Origin: Astrothelium macrocarpum | Lineage: Eukaryota; Ascomycota; Dothideomycetes; Trypetheliales; Trypetheliaceae | DNA length: 64,000 bases | NCBI GenBank assembly: GCA_021030915.1 | Contig: JAGEMR010000082.1 | Span: 1 to 64,000 of the forward strand | Reading direction: 5' to 3' | In this document: in pieces, positions 32,652 through 43,439 of the stretch | Layout: every line of letters begins with the position of its first letter | Numbering within the stretch: position 1 is the stretch's first letter | Notes under the pieces: generated by a model | The model's database searches: none | What the model was told of the DNA's origin: nothing | Seen by the model: only the letters and a program-made list of their open reading frames with translations | Position numbers and translations under genes: made by a program

Positions 32652-34818
32652 GGTCGACAAATCTGACAGGCTACGCCACTATAAAGATGTGGGGCGCTGA
32701 GCTGAGGTAGGACGCGATGATTTCCGAGGGGCACGCGAGAGGCGTGAAGATGGTGAGATCGAGCATGCGTCGGTACACGGCCGTGTTGGCGAGGGTAAGT
32801 GCAGACGTCGCGAAATTGGTCGCACAGAGGTTCGGCGAAAGAAAGCGAGGGACAATTAAGATAGTAGGGGAGGGCAAGGCAGGTCAGGCGTGGTCAAGGA
32901 GTGATATCGGCTTCACACATTGTTGCATCAGCGAATTGGTTCTCGCAATGTAAGGCCCACCGCGCTGGTCGGGGTAACATACCTGTTGAAGCAGTGGATG
33001 CAAGATCTCGCAGAGTCTTGCGTCGAGCTGAGGTGGGCGAGCCAGAGAAAAGAGAGGCAATACACAAGAACGAAGGACGACGGCAAAAGGAGCGGACGGG
33101 GTCAAAGCAGCACGAGGCGGGGACTCCGGCTGGCAATGAGGCCTAGAGGAAGTGTTTAGGTGAAGACTTGGAGAGGGGAAGAGGCAAGGAGAAGGCGTGC
33201 AGATGGTGTTTCTTGCAGCTGGGCGGGTCGGTGGAGCCCGTGCGGGTGGTCAGATAGCAGGATAGTTCAAGGTTAGGGTGTTATTAGAGTCCGAGCTGGG
33301 TCGAACTGGGCACTGTGCCCCTGAGCCAATGCCTGCTGGGCTCATTTATCGCTTCTATCCGTGCCTATTCTACTGACGCTGTGGAGAGATTGCGGCCGAG
33401 ATGGCCATCATCTTGCCTGTCCTCATCCTCCTCCAATCAAGCCGCCTGCTCCTCGTCAGCGCTCCCCTGCCGGTTGGCCGGGTGCATCCACCGAAAAAAA
33501 CAACGCCGGCTACCGCGTTTCTTGTTTCAGCACCCGTAATGAGCGTCCGTCCACGCCTCTGTTGATGTGGATGACGCTGGTCCAAGTTCCATTGCTCTGT
33601 TCGGCTGCTTTGAGCGACCTGAATTCGGCCTCTCTCCCCCCACAATGCCATGCTCACCCCCCCTCGAGAGTCATGGTCAAATGATCCTCAGTGGGAGGCC
33701 GTGCCTAGCCTTGCACATCATCAAAAGCGTGTGCCAGATCCTGGCCAACTGCCCCGGTCACCACAGCAGCCGTGCGGACGGCTAATTATGCAGGGTCAGG
33801 AACGAACTGATCCCGCCAGATGCGCTCTCCACACTAGCCTCCGTTGGAAGATTGGAGATGAATGCTCTGTTGTTGTCCTTTGTCTGTGGTTCGCCCATGT
33901 CTTGTGACTCCAAGCATGCTTCAATCGCGCCGTGAAGTGGTGTTGGACAAAGTGCACAATGGGACGGGTACAACAAACCCATGATCGCCCACCAAGCCGG
34001 ATCCATATCCGCAGCTCAGGAACTGCACCCTATCCGTTTCAGGAGTTGACGAACATGGTTTCATTAGGCCTTATGGAGATTATGCCATGGATGTTTCCCA
34101 CGTACCTGTCATCTACGTGCCTCAAACAGTGGTACGCATCCCCAATTGCAGCTTGGAGGGCACCACTGCTGCACTTTTTGATGTGGTCGGCGAAATCCAC
34201 ATTACTACATGGTCCCCCACCCCCTTCGCCCTCGGCACCAGCCGATCTCTGTTGCCTCATTTTCCTTTTTCCAAGACAGATTGGTGAACGGTTCACGGAT
34301 ATGGCGTTCGCTACCGCCACGCCTGGAACCGCAGTGGAGCTCTTTGAAGGCGACTTGGCGTTGAGACCCAAATCACGGTACGTCCGTATGTACGTATTAG
34401 ATGATGGCTTGATTGAATACGAGGTGTGGAGTGGAGCTCCGACAAACCTTATGGCGTTCGAGGGGCACTTCGATACGTAATGACTACATTAAGCGGTTGA
34501 TAGATGTTTGGGTCTCGGATCAATGAAGAAAAAGATGTCTTGCAGAACCTTTTCGGACGCATGTTATTAATCTATGATATCTATCCACGGGTTCGCACTG
34601 GGAACCCATCTCAGATTGACTGCAGAAACAGCACAAAACCCAGTGCAAATCATGCCAATGTGGGACCAGCCCTTCGTGAGAAGGAAAGCAATTGGTCACC
34701 CTCAGATCTGACCCACATTTTCAACCATGTAATCGCCAATGGCCAGATACAACGTCACCAGTTCATTCGATCCTCGTAACGCATGAAACTCTATCACAAT
34801 GACTTGCCCTCGTCAACC
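32652..34818. other. Gene-free stretch with long upstream leader
   Basis: About 2.2 kb between two minus-strand genes. The first ~600 bp are purine-rich on the plus strand and probably leader/promoter of the disordered-protein gene. ORFs at 33932-34480 (+) and 34039-34371 (-) overlap and neither has recognisable motifs. Confidence 0.4.
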
Positions 34819-36744
34819 TTATGTCAACAGGCTCAGCTTCCGAGCGGGGCTCGCTGTGCCTGGCGCACCCCGACCCTCTCCACTTGCCATTGATCCTTCG
34901 AAGCCTGAATCGGTCTGATCGTTTTCTTCAATGTCAATGTCAAATCCCTCATCCTCTTGTTGCGCAACGACTCGGCTATCCGCCTCACTGACTCCCATTT
35001 CGTTGGAGTCTGTGCTCGTCTGACCCCACCCTTTTTGTTGAGCACCCCTGTTGTTCCATCTTAACGTTCTGCTGATAGAGTCAAACCATTCTGTGTCCCT
35101 GCTCATGACAGTGGGGAAGGGGTACTGGCTTGCAGCGATGGTAACATGGTCGCCCTGCCGAAGCTCGACTCGTCCTTTACCGTCGAAGCTACAGTAAGCA
35201 GTGGCGCGACTGTGACGTGGAACGGCGACCTTGAGAGCCATGGTATCGTTGAGCAACATGGGTCGGAAGCTGAGCGTGTGTGGGCAGATCGGCGTTAAGA
35301 GTATAGCGGGAATATCCGGATGAACAAGTGAGCCACCTGCTGAAAGGGAGTATGCAGTGCTGCCTGTAGGAGTACTGAAGATACAACCGTCTGCTTGGAC
35401 GACGGTGAGAAGGTTATCGTCGCCGTAGAGCTCCAAGTTGGAAATGTAACTCGATGGTCCACGATCGATGACAAGTTCGTTGAGAACTTCGAATTGCTCG
35501 CCCTCGACTGTGTCCGTACTGTTTGGGCCAGCTCGCCTGTAGACGGTGCATGTGAAGCGCATGCGAAGGCTGACGCGCATGCCTGAGTCACCCATGATTC
35601 GATTGAGATGCTCTTTGTATTGCTCAAATTGGAAGCTAGTCAAGAAGCCCAAGCTACCCAGACTGAAACTCAAAATAGGTGGCACAATACGTTGAAATAG
35701 CCAACTTGTGAATAGAACAGTGCCGTCACCTCCCAGAGTAAGGACAAGATCGAATTTCTCTGGGCTTGTCCAGCATATATCCGGTGTCCAGTAACGAAGC
35801 ATGTTGGAAAAGCGTGTGGGATTCATGGCCACAAGACCATCCGAATCAAAGCGTTTGGATTTCTTTAACTTGGCATCAACGTAGACATTGACACCAACAT
35901 CGCTGCCATAACGGGGTGTACGGAGTAACCATTCTGCCAATTCTCGAGTCAAGGTCACGAGATGATTGTCTCGAGCCTTGGTAACGATCATGACATTTCG
36001 AACGGCACGCTTGATCGGTCGGCGTTGAAGCTGCTTGGAAACCTCACGTACACCAGTGGCCGTTTGCATGAGGCGAGAGTGTGATAACCATTCGTCGTCC
36101 TTGATTTCTTCAAGCACTTTATCGATGTTGACGGCATCATCAAATCGCTTGTGAAAAAAGCATGGGGATGCTAAGGCAGCAAGTCGGCTTGAAGCTGGGG
36201 ATGTACAGGGTGACTGTAACTGCAATTCAGAAAGGGCAGCAGATAGACGGCGTGGTGGCATAGGACGTGTAGGATCCTCTGGATTTGAAAGGAGACCATT
36301 GAGAGCCTGAGCAATGGACAAGTTTGATGACGGCGGCGGCCTCGATGCCAAAGCCTTCATGATTGTTTGTCGAGGGATGGAGTCCACGGAGCAAATGTTT
36401 TTACGATGGCTTCGAAATGATTTGGTCCTTGGCAGAGTAGGAACCTCGTCAAGGGGACGAGTTGACTGAATCGGCTCTTTGAGATCCTGAGACACAAATT
36501 TACCGCTTGGCTCTTCCTCTTGTCTATCGAGTTGAAGTGGATCTATGTGTGAAGCATAATCACGGAGAAAGTGGCTGTCTCCCAGATTCGATGAGGCATT
36601 TCCTTGTGCGTTCTTCAACATTGCTTCAGGCTCGCGTACACCATCCAAATTGTAAGATTGCTTGGAGTATTGTCCAGATTGGGTCCTGACGAGCAGGTCA
36701 TCTTGAGAGGAAGGGAGTAATTTTGTTTGTGGTGAGGAATCCAT
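34819..36744 (-). CDS. UTR1: ATP-NAD kinase, Utr1-type
   Basis: A single exon of 641 residues. The enzyme phosphorylates NAD (and possibly NADH) with ATP to make NADP(H). The catalytic GGDGT motif is at residues 338-342 (LTLGGDGTVLFTSWLF). The LNELVIDRG motif is near 421-429 and the NAD-binding TPTGSTAYSLSAGG near 458-471, followed by the CPHTLSFRP segment. The first ~245 residues are disordered, with RRLSAALSELQLQSP and SFRSHRKNICSVDS as conserved-looking basic/Ser patches, consistent with cytosolic Utr1/Yef1 rather than mitochondrial Pos5 (no targeting sequence is seen). The C-terminal ~70 residues are acidic and variable. Confidence 0.92.
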   Translation of the reverse strand: MDSSPQTKLLPSSQDDLLVRTQSGQYSKQSYNLDGVREPEAMLKNAQGNASSNLGDSHFLRDYASHIDPLQLDRQEEEPSGKFVSQDLKEPIQSTRPLDEVPTLPRTKSFRSHRKNICSVDSIPRQTIMKALASRPPPSSNLSIAQALNGLLSNPEDPTRPMPPRRLSAALSELQLQSPCTSPASSRLAALASPCFFHKRFDDAVNIDKVLEEIKDDEWLSHSRLMQTATGVREVSKQLQRRPIKRAVRNVMIVTKARDNHLVTLTRELAEWLLRTPRYGSDVGVNVYVDAKLKKSKRFDSDGLVAMNPTRFSNMLRYWTPDICWTSPEKFDLVLTLGGDGTVLFTSWLFQRIVPPILSFSLGSLGFLTSFQFEQYKEHLNRIMGDSGMRVSLRMRFTCTVYRRAGPNSTDTVEGEQFEVLNELVIDRGPSSYISNLELYGDDNLLTVVQADGCIFSTPTGSTAYSLSAGGSLVHPDIPAILLTPICPHTLSFRPMLLNDTMALKVAVPRHSRATAYCSFDGKGRVELRQGDHVTIAASQYPFPTVMSRDTEWFDSISRTLRWNNRGAQQKGWGQTSTDSNEMGVSEADSRVVAQQEDEGFDIDIEENDQTDSGFEGSMASGEGRGAPGTASPARKLSLLT

Positions 36745-37988
36745 CGTCGACGTCGGTGGAGTTAAGGCAAGGCCGGCTTATGTAAGTGAGGAGCTGAACG
36801 GCCTAAGCGCTCACTCTTTACCGTGATGGACGTGCAACACCCTGGTCACTCTGCTCACCGAAAGAGTAATCCGGAGTTGAATAAAGGACAAGGCGCCAGG
36901 CCGATGGCAATTGCAATGGGTGGTGACAGTTAACGATAGTAAAGGTATCGATCGCTGAAGAAAAGCATAAAAATGGTCGTTTGGCTGGGATGCAATAAAA
37001 CAAAGTTGGCTAGATCAATTATTAAATGGCAATGGTGACGACCAGTAAAGATAAGGCTGCTAAGATAAAGATGAAGAAAACACCCCCAAAGTCTATAATG
37101 TATTGATGAAAGATAGAATAGCGACAGACATGTCCCCTGAGATTCCCCTACGTGGGGCCTTGATGCCACCCTTTTAAGAGATGACTTTTGTGCTCATTTT
37201 CAGCCGATAGCGTACCAGGACCATCGAGACGACACTCGTATGAAGGCAGCCGACGATCTCCACGTTCCAAAAACGACAATCTCCACTTCGTTGAAGCTGA
37301 CTGTAGGAGGATCTGTGTTCTGTGTGTCATGCAGGGAGCTTGCCGCCATTCGTGCGGCTTTGGGACCGATCACCGACAAGCGCCAGAAAATTCACGACAA
37401 CGAGAATGATCCGTCAATTGAACGGATGCAAGGCTAGCTCTTCAGATTCCAATCCACTGTCTGATGAGGGAAGATGCACGTGTGACCAGCTAGGGACTAG
37501 CCTTGCTTCAGCGCGACTCAGTTGCGCCAGCCAGCTGGAACTCTACTTGCTTCAGCCGGCCCGAAGCGAAACTCTCCGTTTTCCATCAACATCCTAGATG
37601 AGACGAGTCTTGTTCGGGTATTACGTGTGGCGTTAGCTTCAGACCTGTGTCTCGAATTATTCGTTTGGCGAGGTTTAGGGGCTATTATTGAGAACGCTCT
37701 CAGTGTTTTCTACGAACTCCTTGCATCAGCGCATCTGGTCTACCTCATCGTGCATGTCGAGGCCGAAACGCAGCGCTTGGCACTTGCAAAATACGATCTG
37801 GATACTATCATGTTCAAGGATAGAGAGAAGTCGGTCTGCATTAATGAGAAAGTTATTAAACTCGACTATGATATCCCCATGTCCGCGTAAACTTCACTTT
37901 GTTTCCCTCCCATGCTGTTTACTGGTCTCGTTGTGATCTGTGCTAGCCACAGAAAACCATGGTACGTCCGAGGTTTGACTACGAGGCA
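36745..37988. other. Gene-free stretch
   Basis: NAD kinase promoter plus the CsbD-like 3' flank. A plus-strand ORF at 37522-37890 encodes a hydrophobic segment but has no homology I recognise and no splice support, so I do not call it. Confidence 0.4.
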
Positions 37989-38692
37989 TTAACGAGGCTG
38001 CTGTGCATCGGCTTGCTTCTGCAAATCAGCCTCAACTCCGCGTTGCTGAGTCTTGCCCGTGTCGTGCTGAGCTTGGCGCTTCTGCGAATCCTTTTAGAAC
38101 GTGTTTACTATCGAATATTTTCAGAACTACTCACCTCCTGCTCCTCACGATTTCCCGTCAAGCCAGCGACTGCTCCGCCAATAGTACCTGGGGAGTGTCA
38201 GAGATGATGTTGGTTTGCCAAACCAAGTCGAACCAAGACTTACCCTTCGCGCGGTCCGCGATCCCACTGCCCAAATCGCTCAACTGACCTTGAGCCTCTT
38301 GCTCCTTGCCCGAGCGGTTCTGCTCAATGCCTTGCTGCTTGAGACCTTCGTGACCTACTAGATTGCCCAGCATTTCCTTCCCTGATCCAATAGTCTGGTT
38401 CCACGAGCCTTGAGTCCTGTCTGGATTGTCGGTCGTAACAGCGCCGCTTGAGCTCACATTGACAGGCCCAACTTTGGCTGAGGTATGAGACAGGTCATTC
38501 TCTGCTTGAGCCTTACTCTTGGTTTGCTCGGCCTTCTCCCTTGAGCGTTGTTAACTAACGTAAAGACCGGTATGAACACGATTTCACGTACTTGTCAGCA
38601 GGGTTGCCAGTGAGCGAACCCACAGCGCTTTGCACAGCCGAAGTTGCAGAATCCACGTAGGATTGGAGAGTAGAGGTGTCTTTGTCAGACAT
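37989..38692 (-). CDS. CsbD-like small stress protein ('mismatched base pair and cruciform DNA recognition' type)
   Basis: There are four exons: 38692-38592, 38539-38244, 38187-38135 and 38090-37989, giving 183 residues with all phases fitting. The protein is hydrophilic and helical: MSDKDTSTLQSYVDSATSA, then SAVGSLTGNPADK. The middle has DRTQGSWNQTIGSGKEMLGN, a CsbD-like GSWNQ...G...E pattern. GQLSDLGSGIADRAKGTIGG follows, then AGLTGNREEQE and a tail HDTGKTQQRGVEADLQKQA. Aspergillus relatives carry the 'cruciform DNA recognition' label from the Ustilago Hmp1 protein, while CsbD proteins are bacterial general-stress proteins. A stress or DNA-binding role is inferred only from these names. Confidence 0.8.
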
Positions 38693-39543
38693 GCTTATTG
38701 GGAGTATTGCAAAGTTTGAGAGTATGGTAGGTAATTCTGATTTCGCTGAAGGTATTGATCTGAATGTCTAAGAGTGAAGAGTGAGAAGATGGTGGGAGTT
38801 GAATGAGGATTGGTAGAGACTGTTGCCTTGGCCAAGTAAACGAGGGGCGTTTGGTTGGCGGGGCACTACGTCATTCCAGGACGCGAATCTTGTAAATAGC
38901 GTAACAGGGAAGCACGAAAATCTAAAACCTGCAATCTGCTGACTTTCCCATGTGCTTCTGTGCCAAGTAAGCGCATTACAAGCATGCGATCAGCCACGTG
39001 TCGAGGTCGACGCCAATAAGCGTGACTCTCTCAAAAGCTTGGCGCAAGTTGTTCTATCACCAATTCCGTGAGGATGTTATTAATCACTATCTTGACTTCG
39101 AATTTTGGTTCGTCATTTTTGCAAGCATCAGGTGCAGAAAAATAATAGAGCTACTTTAAGTCATCAAAGGGAAGTTCCTTAAGAACAGTCTGTATCATTG
39201 ACACATTACAACGTCACTATCACTACATGTTTGGCAAGCAAGCTCCAGCATCTCGCAAAGGAAAAGAATGAAATGAAAAAGTTACCTTTCGTCCTGACCA
39301 CTGCTCGTGGCTCTTCCGTTACTCATGGGCAAAGTTCCAAAGCATTGCAGGAACAAAACCTATACCCATCGCTGATCTCGCGATTGATCCTTACTTACCT
39401 TTTTGAGAGGTTTACCTTCTCATACTCAATCCGATGTTCACGGTCTCCGTTCAGCTACTTCTTATCGGGTCAACTTGCTTCCCCAAGTTGCTGACGATCT
39501 CGTCTGCGCCGTCAAGCAGGCTCTTCATGGCCTTTTTCTTGGC
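38693..39543. other. Gene-free stretch
   Basis: Promoter of the CsbD-like gene and 3' flank of the coiled-coil gene. No gene or structured element is seen. Confidence 0.4.
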
Positions 39544-40707
39544 TTAATTTTCATCCAGTTCCTCGCGCCGATCACCATGGACACCGAAAAGACTCATGCG
39601 TGCTTTTTTAAGAGCCATGTGCTCAAGTACGCGGTTCATTTCATCATTCTTTTCTCTTTCTTGTTTGAGCTCTTCAAGAAGTTCCATTATTCGGTCATGC
39701 TTCTCCAGTGCATCTTGTTTCCTGGCCTTGTGGAACTTTAGGAGATTATTATGCAATGATTCGATTGTACGGAGCTGCGAACTCAGGGTATCACGCTGTA
39801 GATTAGCGTCGGCAAGAGCCTTTTGCAGCTCGGTAATGTCGTCTTGTAAACTAAGGCCGTGCACGTGGAATGTATCCACCTGACCTTCAAGCTTTTCTTT
39901 CTGGACCTTCGTCTCCTCCAGTTCCCATCTCAAACAATCGCATTCAATTTCGAGATCATTTCTGATGTAAGCCTCAGCTTCGAACAGGCCGACACTGGTA
40001 ACCGAAGACCTTCGCTGGATAGCTTCCAACGTTGCGATAGACTGTTTTCTAAGCTGCAGATGATGATTAGCTATTTCAAGCTCAGAATGGGCACCTTTGA
40101 GATTTTCTTCTGCAATCGAAAGCTGACGTCTAGTGTGTTGTAGCTCACGGTCTTGCTCCTTCTTTTCGTTGTTGAGCTTCTGCACAAGATCGAAAACAGT
40201 CTTCCACTCCGTCCCAGTCGCCTCATGGAACGCGAATTTCTCCGCTGGTTCCTGCTGCTGGGGAAGATTGTGGATGGTTTGCTCGTTGTTTGCAGTCATC
40301 ACACTATACTCCTCATTTTGAGCCTGTAAGGGTTCGCTCTCTGATTGGATCTCTTCAGTGTTCAGGGGGGATCCTTGGAATATGATGGTATTGAATGTGA
40401 TTTGATCCTTCAATGATTGGTTTTCCGCCTCTAGTCTACCAATCTCTAATATTCTGTCACGTGCGAACTGGACCCACAGCTGATTTATTGCATCTTGGCG
40501 TTTTTGTAGATCGAGTGTTTCGTCAGATTCGGGATTTGGAATAAATGTCCCAAGCTCAAAGCCAGCTTCGAGTCTGCGGGTTTCTTCCACATGATCCTCC
40601 CATCCTTGTATGCGATCGCGAACGGAGAATTCTTGAGATTTAGGAGACACTGCTAGGAGGAGATTCGCAGAAGCCGAATTATGTATCGTACCACGTGTGG
40701 ACGTCAT
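39544..40707 (-). CDS. Coiled-coil protein, unknown function
   Basis: A single exon of 387 residues from an ATG at 40707. After a 40-residue leader (MTSTRGTIHNSASANLLLAV) the protein is almost continuously helical and heptad-like from about residue 60, with Leu/Ile at a/d positions (LEIGRLEAENQSLKDQI; LQHTRRQLSIAEENLKGAH; LRTIESLHNNLLKFHKARK). No other domain, TM span or signal peptide is present. Its length and intact frame support a real gene, but composition alone gives misleading matches to myosin or golgin tails, so I assign no function. Confidence 0.65.
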   Translation of the reverse strand: MTSTRGTIHNSASANLLLAVSPKSQEFSVRDRIQGWEDHVEETRRLEAGFELGTFIPNPESDETLDLQKRQDAINQLWVQFARDRILEIGRLEAENQSLKDQITFNTIIFQGSPLNTEEIQSESEPLQAQNEEYSVMTANNEQTIHNLPQQQEPAEKFAFHEATGTEWKTVFDLVQKLNNEKKEQDRELQHTRRQLSIAEENLKGAHSELEIANHHLQLRKQSIATLEAIQRRSSVTSVGLFEAEAYIRNDLEIECDCLRWELEETKVQKEKLEGQVDTFHVHGLSLQDDITELQKALADANLQRDTLSSQLRTIESLHNNLLKFHKARKQDALEKHDRIMELLEELKQEREKNDEMNRVLEHMALKKARMSLFGVHGDRREELDEN

Positions 40708-42848
40708 GATGAACTTGTCGGTGTAGAGAAGTTGTTGTCTTGTATCAACGGTATAATTATAGCCCTCTTACTGTTACTGAGGCAGAGCGAGGCAGATCGA
40801 GTGACTGTAATTACAGAAACACGTTGAAGAGAGACGCTTTGATATATCCTGTCATCGCCGAATGTGATTTTGGAAGAGATCAAGGCATTGTGCCGAAAAC
40901 AAAGGAGGAACAAGGGGCAAACATACTCGCACCTCTTCCCCCAGGATTGGAGACTTCCCCAATGAATCGTTGCCCAAAGGATGCCTTTGTTGTCATCACA
41001 ATGAAATTGTTGTGGAAGTAATTTGGCTGACCGGAGGATTATGGGATAGAAATTGGAAGCAAATCAAATTGTATCGCGATGCAAGCGAACAAAGACAGCG
41101 ACAAAGCGACAATGAGATTTGATCTCTGCACTAAGCCAGTATCAAAAGAAGTCATACATTCTGAGAAATCGAAGAGACGAAACATGTCGGAAGTGTGCAG
41201 ACTTGGCCTGATGGGTGTAGCGGGAAATCGTTGATCTAATTACCCGAACTGAATATATGCGTCCATCGCAATATTAAGCTAGGCGTACGCTGTCTCTCGC
41301 CTCCTCTCTTGAGATTGTTCCACATAGTTTCTGTAGCTGACAGGATACCCGTACAGCTCTATCACTCGTCTGAGCAAGGTCTGAACATTGTAACTTCAAA
41401 ATGAATGGCTTTGGCTTTGCAAAAACATGGTTGACAAAACGAAAGAAGCCAAGGACCAAAGCGCTCTACTTTTGGGGCAGAATGATTTAGTCAATGTGTA
41501 TGAAACTCGAGATGATCGACATGCATGTGGCAACCGTGTTTTCCATTTGATGCGTGTTTCAACAATAATCTCTTAAGAATGATAGACGCTTGAGAAAAGT
41601 AATATCTCCATCACTTGCAAAGATTTTTGTCACTGTTCCGTGAGCCAGATGCTGACATAAAATCTTCCATGACAATGACAATACATAGTTCTTGGGGCGA
41701 GAGGGACAGTTAAATCGAAAGCTGCCGTAGGTTGAAACTTGACGGGAAGAGGGCGAAACAAGTACGTCAAGAATTCTGTAATAGCTTTAATACAGTCGTT
41801 CCACGGAGAGGATGGCTTAAATATAGCCGAGGAAAGCTGCGCGATGCTTGAGTTTGATTTACTCACACGTCGAGATTCGCGACGTAGTAAATATTTTAAG
41901 TGAAGAGGGTCGAGAATCGTGTGTCACTTGCTAAGACTAAGTCACAAAAGCGAGGACACATGATAACAAGAGATATGTATTGTCAAATACGACGTTGACT
42001 GGCCTTTCATTGACCGTAGTGCTAATTGATTGAGGTTCAGTAGAATGAAGAGTTGTGATGTATTTTGGCGTAGGACAGGGAGGATCTGAGATCGCGAAAT
42101 ATTTCACGTGATCATGGTACACGTGTTCCAGTCTAACCGAATGCAGACGTTGACTCTCGTCTTATTCAACACCACTTCCGGATCACAGTTCATTTTTTTC
42201 TGCCATCAAACGAAATTACGCATCCACGTTAGGCTTGACCTTTGTCCTTTTGACGCACGATGGATCTTCCTGTAGAGAGGCCGGATTTTATTTACTTACC
42301 TCAAAATGTGTGATGCTACCGATATACAACATGGCAAACATGGTAGTTGGCGTGACCATCTACGATGCTCTAGTTCTGTCATATGGTGCTTAGTTCTACT
42401 GCGGCTCAGTAACTACTTTGCTCGCGAGGTCTAGGTAAGGGTCTACGGCAGGTGCTAGTTTCCTATATCCCGAACAAGGCCTGGCTTTTTGTTTTGATTG
42501 CATCACGCGTTCTCCACAGTCTCTGTTCAATAACAAGCCTTCCACATCTTATTCGAAAGAGGCAAATCCATACAAGGCAACTAAAGATTCCGTGTTCCGA
42601 TGCTTGGTCATTGGTAGAAGCTTGCCCGCCTGTGGCGCTTATTGATACCCAAATACGGTACATCTTTATTCCACCATCGTTGGTGATGTACAATGACTCA
42701 ATTTCCCTATAATATATCATGTAGCTCGCTATAGCAACTTGCACTCTACTCGCTGAGTCCCTCGTTTATAACGTCATACTCCCAAATAAAAACCCCCCTT
42801 TCACGAAACATCTACCTTTAGCGGTACAATTACTTGAATCCAACGATC
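40708..42848. promoter_or_regulatory. Gene-free stretch; promoter of the repeat-peptide precursor at its right end
   Basis: No supported gene in 2.1 kb. Close to the precursor start are a TTTATAA element (about 42768) and C-rich/A-rich runs (CCCAAATAAAAACCCCCC at 42780), as in strongly expressed fungal promoters. Confidence 0.45.
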
Positions 42849-43439
42849 ATGAAGATCAACGCAGCAATCGCAGCCGCTATCCTGACCGGCCTTGTAAGCG
42901 CGCTTCCGGCCCCTGAGGCAGACCCTCGTATCAGCCCTTGGCACAACATTGGCGAGCCAGGTGGAGAGAAAGTGAAGCGTGCTGCCGAAGCCGATCCTCG
43001 CATCAGCGAATGGCATAACATTGGCGAACCTGGCGGAGAGAAAATCAAACGTGAGGCCCGCATTAGCGAATGGCACAACATCGGCGAGCCAGGTGGAGAA
43101 AAGATCAAGCGTGAGGCCGATCCCCGTATCAGCGAATGGCACAACATTGGTGAGCCAGGTGGAGAGAAGGCCAAGCGCGAGGCTCGCATCAGCGAATGGC
43201 ACAACATCGGCGAGCCTGGCGGAGAGAAGGTGAAGCGCGCTGCTGAGGCCGACCCTCGCATTAGCGAGTGGCACAACATCGGCGAACCTGGTGGAGAGAA
43301 GGCCAAACGCTCTGCTGAAGCCGAGGCCGACCCTCGCATCAGCGAGTGGCACAATATCGGCGAGCCAGGTGGAGAGAAGGTCAAGCGTGATCCTCGCATC
43401 AGCGAATGGCACAACATTGGCGAGCCTGGTGGCGAATAG
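42849..43439 (+). CDS. Secreted Kex2-processed repeat peptide precursor, alpha-pheromone-like
   Basis: A single exon of 196 residues. It has a signal peptide MKINAAIAAAILTGLVSA, then eight copies of RIS(E/P)WHNIGEPGGE. The first seven are followed by K(V/I/A)KR, a kexin site; the last copy stops exactly after GGE. Spacers before each core are LP-AP-EA-DP, AA-EA-DP, EA, EA-DP, EA, AA-EA-DP, SA-EA-EA-DP and DP, all strings of X-Ala or X-Pro dipeptides that a Ste13-type aminopeptidase can remove. This is the architecture of alpha-factor pheromone precursors and of fungal KEPs (kexin-processed repeat proteins). Filamentous alpha-pheromones usually have the form WC...G.PCW; here W-HN-IGEP-GG keeps the W and G-x-P but has no cysteine. 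No UstYa/DUF3328 or tyrosinase gene lies in the window, which argues against a dikaritin-type RiPP. The upstream in-frame TTG is not used as start because MKIN begins a clean signal peptide. Confidence 0.85.
   Translation: MKINAAIAAAILTGLVSALPAPEADPRISPWHNIGEPGGEKVKRAAEADPRISEWHNIGEPGGEKIKREARISEWHNIGEPGGEKIKREADPRISEWHNIGEPGGEKAKREARISEWHNIGEPGGEKVKRAAEADPRISEWHNIGEPGGEKAKRSAEAEADPRISEWHNIGEPGGEKVKRDPRISEWHNIGEPGGE
42921..43436 (+). repeat. Coding tandem repeat, eight units of about 60-78 bp
   Basis: In-frame units each encode one core peptide plus its cleavage and spacer residues. Units differ mostly at third codon positions, while the encoded core is identical in seven of eight (first has RISPW). 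Unit length varies only through the dipeptide spacer. Confidence 0.9.

Noticed and set aside
33932..34480. 182-residue ORF in the gap before NAD kinase
   Set aside because: No recognisable motifs, biased composition, and an overlapping opposite-strand ORF of similar quality.
37522..37890. Hydrophobic plus-strand ORF between NAD kinase and the CsbD-like gene
   Set aside because: No ATG context, homology or splice support; may be chance.
42801..43412. 203- and 195-residue minus-strand repeat ORFs opposite the peptide precursor
   Set aside because: Tandem repetition keeps all frames open; only the plus frame has a signal peptide, kexin sites and conserved core despite synonymous drift.
42849..43439. 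Dikaritin/ustiloxin-type RiPP precursor
   Set aside because: The core has no tyrosine for the usual macrocyclisation and no UstYa/DUF3328 or tyrosinase gene is nearby, so pheromone/KEP is preferred.
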